The translations under genes and the position numbers were made by a program. Below, piece after piece: positions 36,999 to 46,470 of a stretch of DNA of 64,000 bases; position 1 is the first letter of the stretch, and the number at the start of each line of letters is the position of its first letter. The DNA lies in NCBI GenBank assembly GCA_903873585.1, contig CAIQOV010000033.1:1-64000 (forward strand), written 5' to 3'. The notes below the pieces were generated by a model. That model made no database searches, was not told where the DNA came from, and worked only from the letters and a program-made list of their open reading frames with translations. Source of the stretch: an uncultured Rhodobacterales bacterium. Its GTDB lineage: Bacteria; Pseudomonadota; Alphaproteobacteria; Rhodobacterales; Rhodobacteraceae.

Positions 36999-38024
36999 TT
37001 ACTTTTGCAGTTCAGTCCAGATCGCGGTGATATATTCTTGCGCTTTACCTGTGCAGGTCGGCAAGAACACGCCCTTATCTTTGAACTCGGCCGGAATAAC
37101 GATCTCCGGCGCGTCTTTCATATCAGCGGGCATGAATTCTTCCGAACCAGCGATGCCATTGGCATAGCGGGCGAAGGACGAAATCAAAGCAGCGTTTTCT
37201 GGCACAGCGATGAAGTCTAGGAACTTATAGGCTTCCTCGACGTTCTTGGCGTCTTTCAGCAGGGCCACTTGGTCCATCCAAATCGGGAAACCTTCCTTGG
37301 GATAGCCGTATTTCACATCGGGGTTCGCCAGACGCGCGCGGAACATAGCGCCGTTCCAGTATTCCGATGCCACGATGTCATTGTTCGACATCTTTTCGGT
37401 CATGCCGTAGTCCATCGAAATCCACTTCGGCTTGGCTTCCAACAGCTTGTCACGCACCTTTTTCATCAGCTCTGCGTCGTCTGAACAAGGCTTGCCACCC
37501 ATGTACATCGTCGCCAGTGCCAGCACTTCGCCCATTTCCGGCGTCACGTTGACCTTGCCGACCAGTTCCGGCGGCGGGTCCATGAAGATGGCCGAGGTGT
37601 TGATATCGCCCGAATAGGCCGTTTGGTTCACACCAATGCCGGTGGTGCCCCACTGCCACGGAACGGTGAATTTACGACCGGGGTCGTAATCAACATTCAT
37701 CCATTCCGGCGCGATGTTCTTGTGATTGGGGATCTTGGACAGGTCCAGTTCCTGGATCAGGCCTTTTTCCACGAAAATCTGAATGAAGCTGGCCGAGGGC
37801 ACGACCAAGTCAAACCCCGACCCGCCCGCTTCCACTTTGGCAAGCGCTGTGTCGTTGCTGTCATAATCGGTGACAGTCACTTTGATGCCGGTTTCGGCTT
37901 CAAACTTCTTCAGCAGTTCAGGGTTTGTGTAGTCACCCCAGTTGTACAGTTGCAGTTCGCCAGCGGCCTGCGCCATGCCAGCGGTGGCCAAAAGCAGGGC
38001 CACGGTGGACAATAGTTTTTTCAT
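36999..38024 (-). CDS. Polyamine-type ABC transporter substrate-binding protein (PotD/PotF family)
   Basis: 341 residues. A cleavable signal peptide (MKKLLSTVALLLATAGMAQA) directs it to the periplasm. The mature protein begins AGELQLYNWGDYTNPELLKKFE, typical of the spermidine/putrescine-binding family; WQWGTTGIGVN and the acidic pocket residues around YWNGAMF follow. It is the last transport gene of the ATPase-permease-permease run and the nearest to the first amidase. Exact ligand (putrescine, spermidine or an amide-containing relative) is not determinable. Confidence 0.93.
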   Translation of the reverse strand: MKKLLSTVALLLATAGMAQAAGELQLYNWGDYTNPELLKKFEAETGIKVTVTDYDSNDTALAKVEAGGSGFDLVVPSASFIQIFVEKGLIQELDLSKIPNHKNIAPEWMNVDYDPGRKFTVPWQWGTTGIGVNQTAYSGDINTSAIFMDPPPELVGKVNVTPEMGEVLALATMYMGGKPCSDDAELMKKVRDKLLEAKPKWISMDYGMTEKMSNNDIVASEYWNGAMFRARLANPDVKYGYPKEGFPIWMDQVALLKDAKNVEEAYKFLDFIAVPENAALISSFARYANGIAGSEEFMPADMKDAPEIVIPAEFKDKGVFLPTCTGKAQEYITAIWTELQK

Positions 38025-38051
38025 GTCAGTCTCCCGGTTGGTTGTTTTTCG

Positions 38052-38855
38052 TTAGTCTTTCTTGCGCGTCAACAAAACAAACAGCGTCAGCAGCAAAACG
38101 GTCAGGGCCAAAAGCACGGTGGAAATCGCGTTGATCTCGGCCGTGACCTGACGGCGGATCTGGCCCAGCATATAGGTGGGCAGGGTGTCTTGTCCTGCCG
38201 ATTTCACAAAGACCGTGATCACCACATCATCCAACGAGGTGACAAAGGCCAGCATCATCCCCGCAAAGATCCCCGGCAACAGCAGGGGCAGCGTGACAAA
38301 GCGAAACGCCTGCCAAGTCGAAGCGTACAGATCAGAGGCCGCGGTTTCCAGCGTCATATCCATGCCTTCCAACCGCGCGCGGATCGGCAGATAGGCAAAC
38401 GGGATGCAAAACGCCGAGTGGGCGGCGATCAAATATCCCATGCCCGCATAGCCTGTGGCCTGTTTGATCATGGCAAAAAAGATCAGTAGGGCCACGGCTG
38501 AGACGACCTCTGGCACCATCAGCGGTTGGTTGATCATCACATAGATAAACGTCTGCCCGCCAAAGGCTTTGCGCCGCGTAGTGCCCAAAGCCGCCAGCGT
38601 GGCCAAAAAGGTCGAGATCACCGCCGCCGATGCCGCCAGATACAGCGAGCGCACCGTGGCCGCTTTGACCGCGTCATTTTCCCACGCCACCGTGTACCAT
38701 TGCAGCGAAAAGCCTTCCCAACTGGCGACAGAGCGGCCAGCGTTGAAAGAATAGATCACCAAAATGATGATCGGCAGATACAGGCCCGCAAAGACCAATC
38801 CTGCAATCGGGTTGAACCCCGGCAAGCGCGAGATGACAAAGCCCTTAGTGGCCAT
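38052..38855 (-). CDS. ABC transporter permease (PotI/PotC family)
   Basis: 267 residues from ATG 38855, which overlaps the preceding permease stop by 11 bp. Six membrane spans. The EAA-loop region reads LETAASDLYASTWQAFRFVTLPLLLPGIFAG (in part), which contacts the ATPase. The start MATKGF fits better than the longer frame. It forms the translocation pore with the other permease. Confidence 0.93.
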   Translation of the reverse strand: MATKGFVISRLPGFNPIAGLVFAGLYLPIIILVIYSFNAGRSVASWEGFSLQWYTVAWENDAVKAATVRSLYLAASAAVISTFLATLAALGTTRRKAFGGQTFIYVMINQPLMVPEVVSAVALLIFFAMIKQATGYAGMGYLIAAHSAFCIPFAYLPIRARLEGMDMTLETAASDLYASTWQAFRFVTLPLLLPGIFAGMMLAFVTSLDDVVITVFVKSAGQDTLPTYMLGQIRRQVTAEINAISTVLLALTVLLLTLFVLLTRKKD

Positions 38856-39756
38856 TGCGCGTCTCCCGATTGGCATAGCGAACATAGACCAGCAAAGCGC
38901 CCGTCACGATGATGAGCAGCATCACCGACAAGGACGCGCCCAAGGGCCAGTTGCGGCCTTGGCCAAACTGCAATTCAATGAAATTGCCGATCATCATATT
39001 CTTGCCCCCGCCCAGCAGGCGCGGCGTGACATAGGCCCCAAGCGAGGGCACGAAGACCAAGATCGAACCGGCAATAATCCCCGGCTTCACAATCGGCATA
39101 ATCACACGGCGCAGCACCTGCCACGGGTTGGCGTATAGATCATAGGCCGCTTCCAACAACCGCATATCGAACCGGTCGAGAGAGGCGAACAGCGGCAGCA
39201 CCATCAAGGGCAGGTAAACGTAAGTCATGCCGATAAACACGGCCATGTCGGTGTAAATCATCTCAAACGGTTGGCTGATGATGTGCAGCTTTAGCAAGAT
39301 CGTGTTGAGCAGCCCCTCTTTGCGGATGATCTCTGTGATGGCAAAGGTGCGGATCAACAGGTTGGTCCAGAAGGGGATTGTGATCAAAAAAAGCCACATG
39401 GCCCGTGCCTTGGGGGGGCGTGTTGCGATGAACCACGCGGTCGGGAATCCCACAATAAACGCAAAAACTGTGGTCAGAACCGACAGTTTCACCGACCGCC
39501 AAAAGATCGTCAGGTTGGCATCGGCCCAAGCCAGCGAGCCGTCAAAGATGTCTTTGGTGAACAAGATGCCTTGCCATGCTTCCAGCGAAAAGCCCCAAGC
39601 CACGTTGCCATATTCGCCCGCCGGCATGAAGGAATAGGCGACCACGATGGCCAAAGGCCCAATCGCCGCCAGCGTTAGCACAACCAGTGCTGGGGCCGAC
39701 AACAGCCAGCCGTTGCGGGCGGATCGGGTGATCTCGGCCTGTTCTGCGGGGCTCAT
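38845..39756 (-). CDS. ABC transporter permease (PotH/PotB family)
   Basis: 303 residues from ATG 39756, which shares a base with the ATPase stop (TGATG). A longer open frame exists but has no family support. Six spans. The EAA loop is LLEAAYDLYANPWQVLRRVIMPIVKPG (in part). A large periplasmic or cytoplasmic loop precedes span 2, as in PotB/PotH. Tight overlaps on both sides indicate a coupled operon. Confidence 0.93.
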   Translation of the reverse strand: MSPAEQAEITRSARNGWLLSAPALVVLTLAAIGPLAIVVAYSFMPAGEYGNVAWGFSLEAWQGILFTKDIFDGSLAWADANLTIFWRSVKLSVLTTVFAFIVGFPTAWFIATRPPKARAMWLFLITIPFWTNLLIRTFAITEIIRKEGLLNTILLKLHIISQPFEMIYTDMAVFIGMTYVYLPLMVLPLFASLDRFDMRLLEAAYDLYANPWQVLRRVIMPIVKPGIIAGSILVFVPSLGAYVTPRLLGGGKNMMIGNFIELQFGQGRNWPLGASLSVMLLIIVTGALLVYVRYANRETRNGH

Positions 39757-40823
39757 CAATCCTCCAGCACCTGAATGGCTTCGGGCACAAAGCGCAGGGC
39801 CACCGCTTGGCCAAGCCCCCAGCCCGCATCGCCCGTGGCGGGGCTTTGCAGGCGCGCCACCACTTCGGTGCCGTCTGATAGGGATAGGTGGCAATGGGTG
39901 TCGGTGCCGAAATACACAAGGTTGGTGATCGTGGCGGGGATGGCATCCGCCTCACCCACCGGCGCAAGGCGCACTTGTTCGGGGCGCACGGTTAGGGTGA
40001 CACGGGCAGATTTCGCGGCGGGGGCCGCAAGGGTTGCGCCGCAATCCAACCGGTAGCGGTCGCCTTCGCGCGTGGCGGGCAAAAAGTTCGACTCACCGAT
40101 GAATGAGGCCACAAAGCGGTTGACCGGATTGTTGTAGATTTCTTTGGGCGTGCCCACCTGCTGCAACTTGCCCGCACTCATCACGCCAATGCGGTCTGAC
40201 ATGGTCAGGGCCTCTTCTTGGTCATGCGTGACAAAGATAAAGGTGATGCCCGTTTCCAACTGCAACCGCTTCAGCTCAATCTGCATTTCTTTGCGCAGCT
40301 TCAAGTCCAGCGCCGAAAGAGGTTCGTCCAGAAGCAAAACCTTGGGTGCTGGGGCCAAAGCGCGGGCCAAGGCCACGCGCTGTTGTTGGCCGCCAGAAAG
40401 CTGACTGGTTTTGCGATTGGCCAAAGCCTCCAGCTTCACCAAAGCCAGCATCCGCGCGGTGGTCGCCGCGACCTCGGCCTTGGGGCGGCCCAGCATTTGC
40501 AAGCCAAAACCCACGTTCTGCGCCACCGTCAGGTGCGGAAACAGCGCATAGCTTTGAAACACCGTGTTCACGGGGCGCTTGTTGGGCGGCAGGGTGGTGA
40601 TATCGGCCCCTTCCAGCAAGATCGTGCCGCCGGATGGCATTTCAAATCCCGCAATCAGCCGCAAAAGCGTGGTCTTGCCGCAGCCCGAGGGGCCGAGCAG
40701 GGTAAAGAACTCTCCCGTTCGGATGTTGACCGAAACGTCATCCAAGGCCCTGACCGCCGTTTCGCCTTGGCCAAAGGCCTTCACGACATGGCGGGCTTCT
40801 ACGGCGATGCTATCTGTCACCGC
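39756..40823 (-). CDS. ABC transporter ATP-binding protein (PotA/PotG family)
   Basis: 355 residues. Walker [14 protein letters not shown], signature [15 protein letters not shown], Walker [14 protein letters not shown] and the H-loop [10 protein letters not shown] are intact. A C-terminal TOBE regulatory domain (from about residue 275) is present. GTG 40823 is preferred because AGGAG lies seven bases upstream; an ATG at 40847 would put that ribosome site inside the gene. It lies 66 bp downstream of the second amidase, which may share its transcript. Confidence 0.94.
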   Translation of the reverse strand, partial: AVTDSIAVEARHVVKAFGQGETAVRALDDVSVNIRTGEFFTLLGPSGCGKTTLLRLIAGFEMPSGGTILLEGADITTLPPNKRPVNTVFQSYALFPHLTVAQNVGFGLQMLGRPKAEVAATTARMLALVKLEALANRKTSQLSGGQQQRVALARALAPAPKVLLLDEPLSALDLKLRKEMQIELKRLQLETGITFIFVTHDQEEALTMSDRIGVMSAGKLQQVGTPKEIYNNPVNRFVASFIGESNFLPATREGDRYRLDCGATLAAPAAKSARVTLTVRPEQVRLAPVGEADAIPATITNLVYFGTDTHCHLSLSDGTEVVARLQSPATGDAGWGLGQAVALRFVPEAIQVLED

Positions 40824-40889
40824 GCACTCCTGCGTTGTTTTGATCATATTGCGCAGCGCCGTGCAGGGCTTGCAAATGGTTTTTTGCTG

Positions 40890-42320
40890 TCACGCCAAAA
40901 CGAGAGGGCGGCGTGCGGCCCAAGGCTGCGCTGCTTCAAGTTCAGCGCATAAAGCGATTAATTCTTCATCGTTGCCATAAGGGGCGGCCAGATGAATGCC
41001 GATGGGTAGGCCATCTTTAGACATGGCCAAAGGAACCGATGCCGCAGGTTGGCCCGATGCGTTGAAGATTGCACAGAAGGGCGAGTAGGCAAAAATGCCA
41101 TCCGGCCCAATGCGGTAGCCCAAGTAATCTTCGGTATCATGCGAAAAGCGCCCTACCTTGGCGGGCGGTTCAGACAAGGTGGCTGACAGCAAGATGTCAA
41201 AGTCTGAAAAAGCAGCAGCCATCTGGCGGCCAAAGGCGTGAATTTCACCGACAGCTTCAAGATACCGCAGCGGAGAGAAGGTTTCCGCCAGCACCGTCGC
41301 CCCACGGCTAACGCCTTCGACCAAGTCAGCCGTCATAGCGCGCCCGTTCAGCCCGCTGCGCACCGACAAGGCTGTGCCCACGGCGACAATATCCGTCCAA
41401 GCGCGCATCATCATGGGCACGTCGGCCTTGGGCAGGGCAGGGGTGACATGGTGGCCCAAACTTTCCAGCAAGTGCCCTGCATCGCGCACCGCCTGCGCAA
41501 CCTCGGGGTGGATAGCGCCGCCTGTGAAGTTTGTATCACACATCCCCACCCGCAAACGGCGCGGCGGGCGGCTGATCGCATCGGCATGGCTTTTGTGCAA
41601 CGGTGGGGCGACATAGGGCGCGCCCAGATCAGGGCCAGCGCAGGCGTCGAGCATCGTGGCCGTATCGCGCACCGAACGGGTCAGAAAGCCGTCAATCGAC
41701 ATCCCCGCCCAGCCTTCGCCCGCATAAGGCCCATCGGGCAAACGCGCGCGGGTGGATTTAAAGCCGAACAACCCGCAAGACGAAGCCGGAATCCGCACCG
41801 ACCCGCCGCCATCCGACCCATGCGCAAACGGCACAATCCCCGCCGCCACCACAGACCCAGCGCCGCCCGATGACCCGCCTGATGTGTGGTCAAGGTTCCA
41901 AGGGTTGCGCGTTGGTGCGCCGTAAACAGCGCTTTCCGTCGCAGCACCAATGCCGCTTTCGGGGCTGGTGGTGCGGCCAAAGGTCACAACGCCCGTGGCG
42001 CGAATGCGTTCAAAGATCGCCGAGTTGCGCTTGTATTTGGTGTTGGCAAACAACCGCGACCCGTTGTGCGAGGGGAAATCGACCGCCTCGCAGCCTAGGT
42101 CTTTCAGCAAAAACGGCAACCCGCGAAACGGGCCGCGCGGCAGGCCTTGGGCGATGGAACGGCGCGCTGTGTCTTCTTGCATCAAGACCACCGCGTTCAG
42201 CGCAGGGTTGACGGCTGCGACCTTGGCAAGGGCTGCCTCAAGCAGTTCGTTTGGCGTCACATCGCCCTTGGCAACCATGCCTGCCAGTGCCGTTGCATCC
42301 TGTGCCAGAAAATCAATCAT
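40890..42320 (-). CDS. Amidase-signature family protein (second of two)
   Basis: 476 residues from ATG 42320 ([16 protein letters not shown]). Catalytic Lys in LPFLLKDLG, and cis-Ser and Ser in [16 protein letters not shown]. It is only distantly like the amidase at 35478-36890. The two enclose the polyamine-type transporter genes and run in the same direction. Likely substrates are aliphatic or aryl amides; exact role unknown. It is followed by the ATPase gene after a short gap and preceded by a 102-bp gap. Confidence 0.9.
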   Translation of the reverse strand: MIDFLAQDATALAGMVAKGDVTPNELLEAALAKVAAVNPALNAVVLMQEDTARRSIAQGLPRGPFRGLPFLLKDLGCEAVDFPSHNGSRLFANTKYKRNSAIFERIRATGVVTFGRTTSPESGIGAATESAVYGAPTRNPWNLDHTSGGSSGGAGSVVAAGIVPFAHGSDGGGSVRIPASSCGLFGFKSTRARLPDGPYAGEGWAGMSIDGFLTRSVRDTATMLDACAGPDLGAPYVAPPLHKSHADAISRPPRRLRVGMCDTNFTGGAIHPEVAQAVRDAGHLLESLGHHVTPALPKADVPMMMRAWTDIVAVGTALSVRSGLNGRAMTADLVEGVSRGATVLAETFSPLRYLEAVGEIHAFGRQMAAAFSDFDILLSATLSEPPAKVGRFSHDTEDYLGYRIGPDGIFAYSPFCAIFNASGQPAASVPLAMSKDGLPIGIHLAAPYGNDEELIALCAELEAAQPWAARRPLVLA

Positions 42321-42422
42321 GCCGAACCCCGTGCTAAAGCCATTGCCCAGATCGTGGCGGCTAAAACCCCGCCCGTCCGTTTCGCTTGCGCCGCCTTTGT
42401 GTCGCATTCGGCGCAAGTCGCT

Positions 42423-42737
42423 TTAGTTGGCAGGCAGCTTGACCGCGATCTCTTGCCAGAATTTGCCATCCGCGCCGAAGATCAAAATGCGATTGTCAGT
42501 CGTCACCACCGCCACCCAGCCCGACCCCATCGTCACCGCCGATGCCACCGCCCCCGCAGGCATTTCCAAGCGAGGCGGGGCCATCGGATGTGCGCCGGGC
42601 ATCGGCAAGCGGGTGACAAGCAGCCAAACCACCGTTATGACCCCCCCAATCAGGCTGAGGGTAAGTGTCATCACCAGCCATTTCAGCCATTGCAGCGCAG
42701 GCGGCAAGGCTGTGTCATCGTCTGGAGGTTCGGCCAT
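42423..42737 (-). CDS. Small single-span membrane protein (DUF6476-like)
   Basis: 104 residues. A short acidic, Pro-rich N-terminus, one membrane span (about 22-43, VMTLTLSLIGGVITVVWLLV), then a short domain with GWVAVVTTDNRILIFGADGKFW, resembling one blade of a beta-propeller. I believe this is the Rhodobacterales DUF6476 family. ATG 42737 overlaps the ATG of the divergent rluD gene: both start codons sit on the palindrome CCATGG, so each 5' leader lies inside the other gene or its upstream region. Confidence 0.72.
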   Translation of the reverse strand: MAEPPDDDTALPPALQWLKWLVMTLTLSLIGGVITVVWLLVTRLPMPGAHPMAPPRLEMPAGAVASAVTMGSGWVAVVTTDNRILIFGADGKFWQEIAVKLPAN

Positions 42738-43794
42738 GGTATCCACTTCTTTCTCTGACGATCTGGGCGAGGATGAAGCGATCTATATCACCATCCCCGA
42801 ATTCGCGCCCGCACGCTTTGATAAAGCCCTTGCCGTGCTTGTGCCAGAGCAAGCGGCGCTGTCGCGCAGCCGTCTGGCGCGGATGATCGACGAAGGCGCT
42901 GTCAGCCGCGACGGTGTGCCTGTTCTTGACGGCAAGGCCAAGGTGACGACGGGTGAGGTGTACCGCATTCAGCTTGACCCGCCAGAGCCGGTTGAAACGC
43001 TGCCCGAAGACATTCCGCTGACCGTGATCTGGGAAGACGGCGACCTGATCGTGATTGATAAGCCCGCTGGCATGGTTGTGCACCCCGCCCCTGGCAGCCC
43101 GCGCGGCACTTTGGTCAACGCGCTGTTGCACCATTGCGGCGACACGCTGTCGGGCATTGGCGGCGAACGCCGGCCCGGCATCGTGCACCGGATCGACAAA
43201 GACACCACCGGCCTGCTGGTCGTCGCCAAATCCGACCGTGCCCATCACGGCCTTGCGCGCCAGTTCGAAGAACACACCGTTGCGCGGCGTTATCTGGCGG
43301 TGGTGCATGGCACCCCCTCGGCCTCTGATCCGCGGATGCGCGGTTTGCGCGGCATCACGATGGAGGCGGGCGGCATTGTGCGCATCGCCACCGAACTTGC
43401 CCGCCACAAAACCGACCGCCAGCGCCAAGCCGTGGTCTGGGACGGCGCTGGCCGCCACGCTGTTACCCGCGCGCGGGTGATGGAAGATTTTTCCGGCGGT
43501 GCAGCCTTGTTGGAATGCTGGCTGGAAACGGGGCGCACCCATCAGATCAGGGTGCATATGTCTTACGCAGGCCACGGCTTGGTTGGCGACCCGACCTATG
43601 GCGGCACACGGCGTTTGGCCCCCAAGACCTTTGGCCCTGCTACGGCAGAGCTTGCCAACACCTTCCCCCGCCAAGCCCTGCACGCCGCGACCTTGGGGTT
43701 TGAACACCCTGTGACGGGGGAAAACCTGTCGTTCACCTCGCCGCTGCCTGACGATCTGGTTGCCTTGATTGCGGCGCTGCGCGGGGCTGATTGA
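42736..43794 (+). CDS. rluD: 23S rRNA pseudouridine synthase, RluD/RluA family
   Basis: Isomerises specific uridines of 23S rRNA helix 69 (RluD) or related sites. 352 residues from ATG 42736 with GGAGG upstream; a 103-codon upstream extension of the frame is not part of the family. N-terminal S4 domain (about 20-85), then the RluA catalytic domain with HRIDKDTTGLLVVAK (catalytic Asp) and GRTHQIRVHM. RluD is favoured over RluC by the gene length and the S4 region, but not proven. Start codon overlaps the divergent membrane-protein gene. Confidence 0.9.
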   Translation: MVSTSFSDDLGEDEAIYITIPEFAPARFDKALAVLVPEQAALSRSRLARMIDEGAVSRDGVPVLDGKAKVTTGEVYRIQLDPPEPVETLPEDIPLTVIWEDGDLIVIDKPAGMVVHPAPGSPRGTLVNALLHHCGDTLSGIGGERRPGIVHRIDKDTTGLLVVAKSDRAHHGLARQFEEHTVARRYLAVVHGTPSASDPRMRGLRGITMEAGGIVRIATELARHKTDRQRQAVVWDGAGRHAVTRARVMEDFSGGAALLECWLETGRTHQIRVHMSYAGHGLVGDPTYGGTRRLAPKTFGPATAELANTFPRQALHAATLGFEHPVTGENLSFTSPLPDDLVALIAALRGAD

Positions 43795-43882
43795 AAGGCT
43801 TTGGCCAAAACCGCTTCATCTGGCGTTAAACTATTTGTGATCATGTCCTTTCCGAGTTGCACAGACATAGATCAGGGCGGGG

Positions 43883-43910
43883 CTTGAACCTTTGTGTTAG
43901 GCTTCCTAGG
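43883..43910 (+). promoter_or_regulatory. Candidate heat-shock-type promoter of rpoH
   Basis: CTTGAA (43883-43888), 16-bp spacer and CCTAGG (43905-43910), about 60 bp before rpoH. It resembles a sigma-32 promoter and matches the arrangement before hflK, suggesting autoregulation of the heat-shock sigma factor. The rest of the gap 43795-43970 shows nothing else. Confidence 0.45.
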
Positions 43911-43970
43911 TGAGACAATCATGGTCCGGGGGCGCAACCGCACCGGAGTATTACAAGGGGGGCGTCGAAT

Positions 43971-44867
43971 ATGAGCACCTATGCAAACCTGCCAGCACCC
44001 AGCCCCGAACAGGGGCTGAACCGCTATATGCAGGAAATCCGCAAGTTCCCGCTGTTGGAACCGCAAGAAGAATACATGCTGGCCAAGCGCTGGGTTGATC
44101 ACCAAGACACCCAAGCCGCGCATAAAATGGTCACATCGCACCTGCGATTGGCCGCCAAAATCGCCATGGGGTATCGCGGCTACGGCCTGCCGCAGGCCGA
44201 GGTGATTTCCGAAGCCAATGTGGGCCTGATGCAGGCGGTCAAACGGTTTGACCCTGAAAAGGGCTTTCGCTTGGCGACCTATGCCATGTGGTGGATACGT
44301 GCCTCGATTCAGGAATATATCCTGCGGTCGTGGTCGCTGGTGAAGCTGGGCACGACATCGGCGCAGAAAAAGCTGTTCTTCAACCTGCGCAAAGCCAAAG
44401 CCAAGGTTGGCGCGCTGGAAGAAGGCGATTTGCGGCCTGAAAATCTGGCCTTGATTGCCAAGGATTTGGCGGTCAGCGAAGAAGAAGTCATCTCGATGAA
44501 CCGGCGGTTGTCGGGGGGGGATGCTTCACTGAACGCCACCGTCGGCTCGGATGGAGAGGGCACGACCCAGTGGCAAGATTGGCTGGAAGACGAAGACAGC
44601 GATCAGGCTGGCGACTATGCCGAAAAGAACGAGTTTGACACCCGCCACGCTTTGCTGATGCAATCTATGGCGGTCTTGAACGACCGCGAAAAAGATGTGC
44701 TGGAAAAGCGCCGTCTGGCCGAAACGCCCATTACGCTGGAAGAACTGTCGGAAAGCTACGGCGTCAGCCGCGAACGCATCCGCCAAATCGAAGTGCGCGC
44801 CTTTGAAAAGCTGCAAGCGCGGATGCGCGAATTGGCGGTGACAAAGGGCATGGTGGTGCCTGCTTGA
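43971..44867 (+). CDS. rpoH: RNA polymerase heat-shock sigma factor RpoH (sigma-32)
   Basis: 298 residues. The RpoH box is QKKLFFNLRK, diagnostic for sigma-32. Region 2 has LRLAAKIAMGYRGYGLP and ATYAMWWIRASIQEYIL; region 4 has LEELSESYGVSRERIRQIEVRAFEKLQ (in part). Start ATG 43971 follows a GGGGGGC-type site. Many Rhodobacteraceae have two rpoH genes; which one this is cannot be told. It would control genes such as hflKC and degP in this window. Confidence 0.95.
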   Translation: MSTYANLPAPSPEQGLNRYMQEIRKFPLLEPQEEYMLAKRWVDHQDTQAAHKMVTSHLRLAAKIAMGYRGYGLPQAEVISEANVGLMQAVKRFDPEKGFRLATYAMWWIRASIQEYILRSWSLVKLGTTSAQKKLFFNLRKAKAKVGALEEGDLRPENLALIAKDLAVSEEEVISMNRRLSGGDASLNATVGSDGEGTTQWQDWLEDEDSDQAGDYAEKNEFDTRHALLMQSMAVLNDREKDVLEKRRLAETPITLEELSESYGVSRERIRQIEVRAFEKLQARMRELAVTKGMVVPA

Positions 44868-44872
44868 CCAAA

Positions 44873-44902
44873 GGGCGGTCATGGTTGCAACCCTGACCGC
44901 CC
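44873..44902. terminator. Hairpin after rpoH
   Basis: GGGCGGTCA / TGACCGCCC, with an inner GGTT/AACC pairing, six bases after the rpoH stop. No T-run follows, so it may act with Rho. Confidence 0.55.
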
Positions 44903-44942
44903 GCGCGTATCACCGCCCCTAAAGCCATTTAAGGAGCGGCCC

Positions 44943-45635
44943 ATGAATATGCTCGACACTTTCATCAAACCGATGCATCCCGAAGGCCGCAAGTTTGTCG
45001 GCGTCTTTGGCGTGATCACGGCGGGGCTGTTCTGGCTGTGGGAGCCGTTGGGCTGGGTGGGCTTGGGCCTAACCATCTGGTGCTATTACTTCTTTCGCGA
45101 CCCCAAAAGGTCGGTCCCCCTTGGCGACAGTTTGGTTCTAAGCCCTGCGGATGGGATCATCTCGCTGATCGAACCTGCCGTTCCGCCGCCCGAACTGGGC
45201 ATGGGGCCGCAACCCTTGACCCGTGTGTCGGTGTTCATGTCGGTCTTTAACTGCCATGTGAACCGGATGCCCGTGGGCGGGAAGATCGAAGTGATCTCGT
45301 ACCGGCCGGGCACCTTCGTCAACGCCTCGCTTGATAAAGCGTCGGAAGACAACGAACGCAACGCTTTGCTGATCGGCATGGCCGATGGCACGCGCGTTGC
45401 CGTGGTGCAAATTGCGGGCCTGATAGCGCGAAGAATCGTGTGCTTCACCAAACCGAATGCGACTTTGCGCGCAGGCGACCGCTTTGGGCTGATCCGCTTT
45501 GGGTCACGCTTGGATGTGTACCTGCCCGCTGGCGTGGCCCCGATGGTCGCACTTGGCCAGACGATGATCGCTGGGGAAAGCATTATCGCTGACCTGTCCT
45601 CATCCGCCGCCGCCCGCCCGTCGCGGAGCGTGTAA
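44943..45635 (+). CDS. psd: Phosphatidylserine decarboxylase
   Basis: Makes phosphatidylethanolamine from phosphatidylserine; pyruvoyl enzyme. 230 residues, the short PSD type. Two membrane-associated helices at the N-terminus (about 18-52), and the self-cleavage site in [10 protein letters not shown] (Gly-Ser bond; the Ser becomes the pyruvoyl group). [14 protein letters not shown] and PADG are conserved. AGGAG site upstream. It is immediately followed (1 bp) by pssA, which supplies its substrate. Confidence 0.95.
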   Translation: MNMLDTFIKPMHPEGRKFVGVFGVITAGLFWLWEPLGWVGLGLTIWCYYFFRDPKRSVPLGDSLVLSPADGIISLIEPAVPPPELGMGPQPLTRVSVFMSVFNCHVNRMPVGGKIEVISYRPGTFVNASLDKASEDNERNALLIGMADGTRVAVVQIAGLIARRIVCFTKPNATLRAGDRFGLIRFGSRLDVYLPAGVAPMVALGQTMIAGESIIADLSSSAAARPSRSV

Positions 45636-45636
45636 G

Positions 45637-46404
45637 ATGCCAGACGCGCGCGGCCCTTCAGAGCTTAATCTTGTGCAGCTTTTGCCCAATCTTATGACGA
45701 TTGCGGCGATGTGTTCGGGGCTAACCGGCATTCGCTTTGCCACCACCGGCCAGTTTGGCGCTGCGGTTGGCATGATCTTGGTGGCAGCGCTGCTCGACGG
45801 GCTAGATGGCCGTGTGGCGCGCCTGCTGCACAGCGAATCCGAGATTGGGGCCGAACTGGATTCGCTGGTCGATTTTGTCAATTTCGGCGTGGCACCGGGG
45901 TTGATCATTTACCTATGGGGCCTGCACGGCGTGCAAAGCGGCGGGTGGATCGCGACTTTGGTCTATGCCACCTGCTGCCTGCTGCGCTTGGCGCGGTTCA
46001 ACATCGGCAACCGTGTGCAAAGCGACAAAGAGGCTGCGGGCGACAGCCAAGCCGCCGATTTCACCGGCGTGCCATCGCCTGCGGGGGCGATGCTGGCCAT
46101 GTTGCCGATTTACGTGTCTTTCATCATGCCACAATCCGCGCAGATGCCGTCTTGGGCCTTGGCCGTTTACTTGGTGCTGATCGGCGGGTTGATGATCAGC
46201 CGCATTCCCACGCCCTCGTTCAAATCGGTCACGGTCTATGCCGACAACGTGCGCTTTGTGGTGGTGGGCTTTGTGGCGCTGGTGGCGGCCCTTTTGACCT
46301 TTCCGTGGCAAACCATGGTGGCCGTGGCCGTGGGCTACATTCTGATTTTGATCAAATCCGCGTGGCAGTTTCGCAAGAATCGCAAAGGTTTGCGTGGGCT
46401 TTGA
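45637..46404 (+). CDS. pssA: CDP-diacylglycerol-serine O-phosphatidyltransferase
   Basis: Forms phosphatidylserine from CDP-diacylglycerol and serine in the inner membrane. 255 residues with about eight spans. The CDP-alcohol phosphotransferase motif reads LLDGLDGRVARLLHSESEIG, then AELDSLVD, matching D-G-x2-A-R-x8-G-x3-D-x3-D. The start is one base after psd, so the two consecutive phospholipid steps are translationally linked. Confidence 0.96.
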   Translation: MPDARGPSELNLVQLLPNLMTIAAMCSGLTGIRFATTGQFGAAVGMILVAALLDGLDGRVARLLHSESEIGAELDSLVDFVNFGVAPGLIIYLWGLHGVQSGGWIATLVYATCCLLRLARFNIGNRVQSDKEAAGDSQAADFTGVPSPAGAMLAMLPIYVSFIMPQSAQMPSWALAVYLVLIGGLMISRIPTPSFKSVTVYADNVRFVVVGFVALVAALLTFPWQTMVAVAVGYILILIKSAWQFRKNRKGLRGL

Positions 46405-46470
46405 CGGGTTGCGCCTTGTGGCGCGCACAACTTCTTTCTACCGTTGCGCAAACGTTTAAAGGAGAGTTTC

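Noticed and set aside
43596-43868. Minus-strand 90-codon open frame over the end of rluD and the following gap
   Set aside because: Most of it is antisense to rluD; the remaining part has no homology that I can see and no ribosome site.
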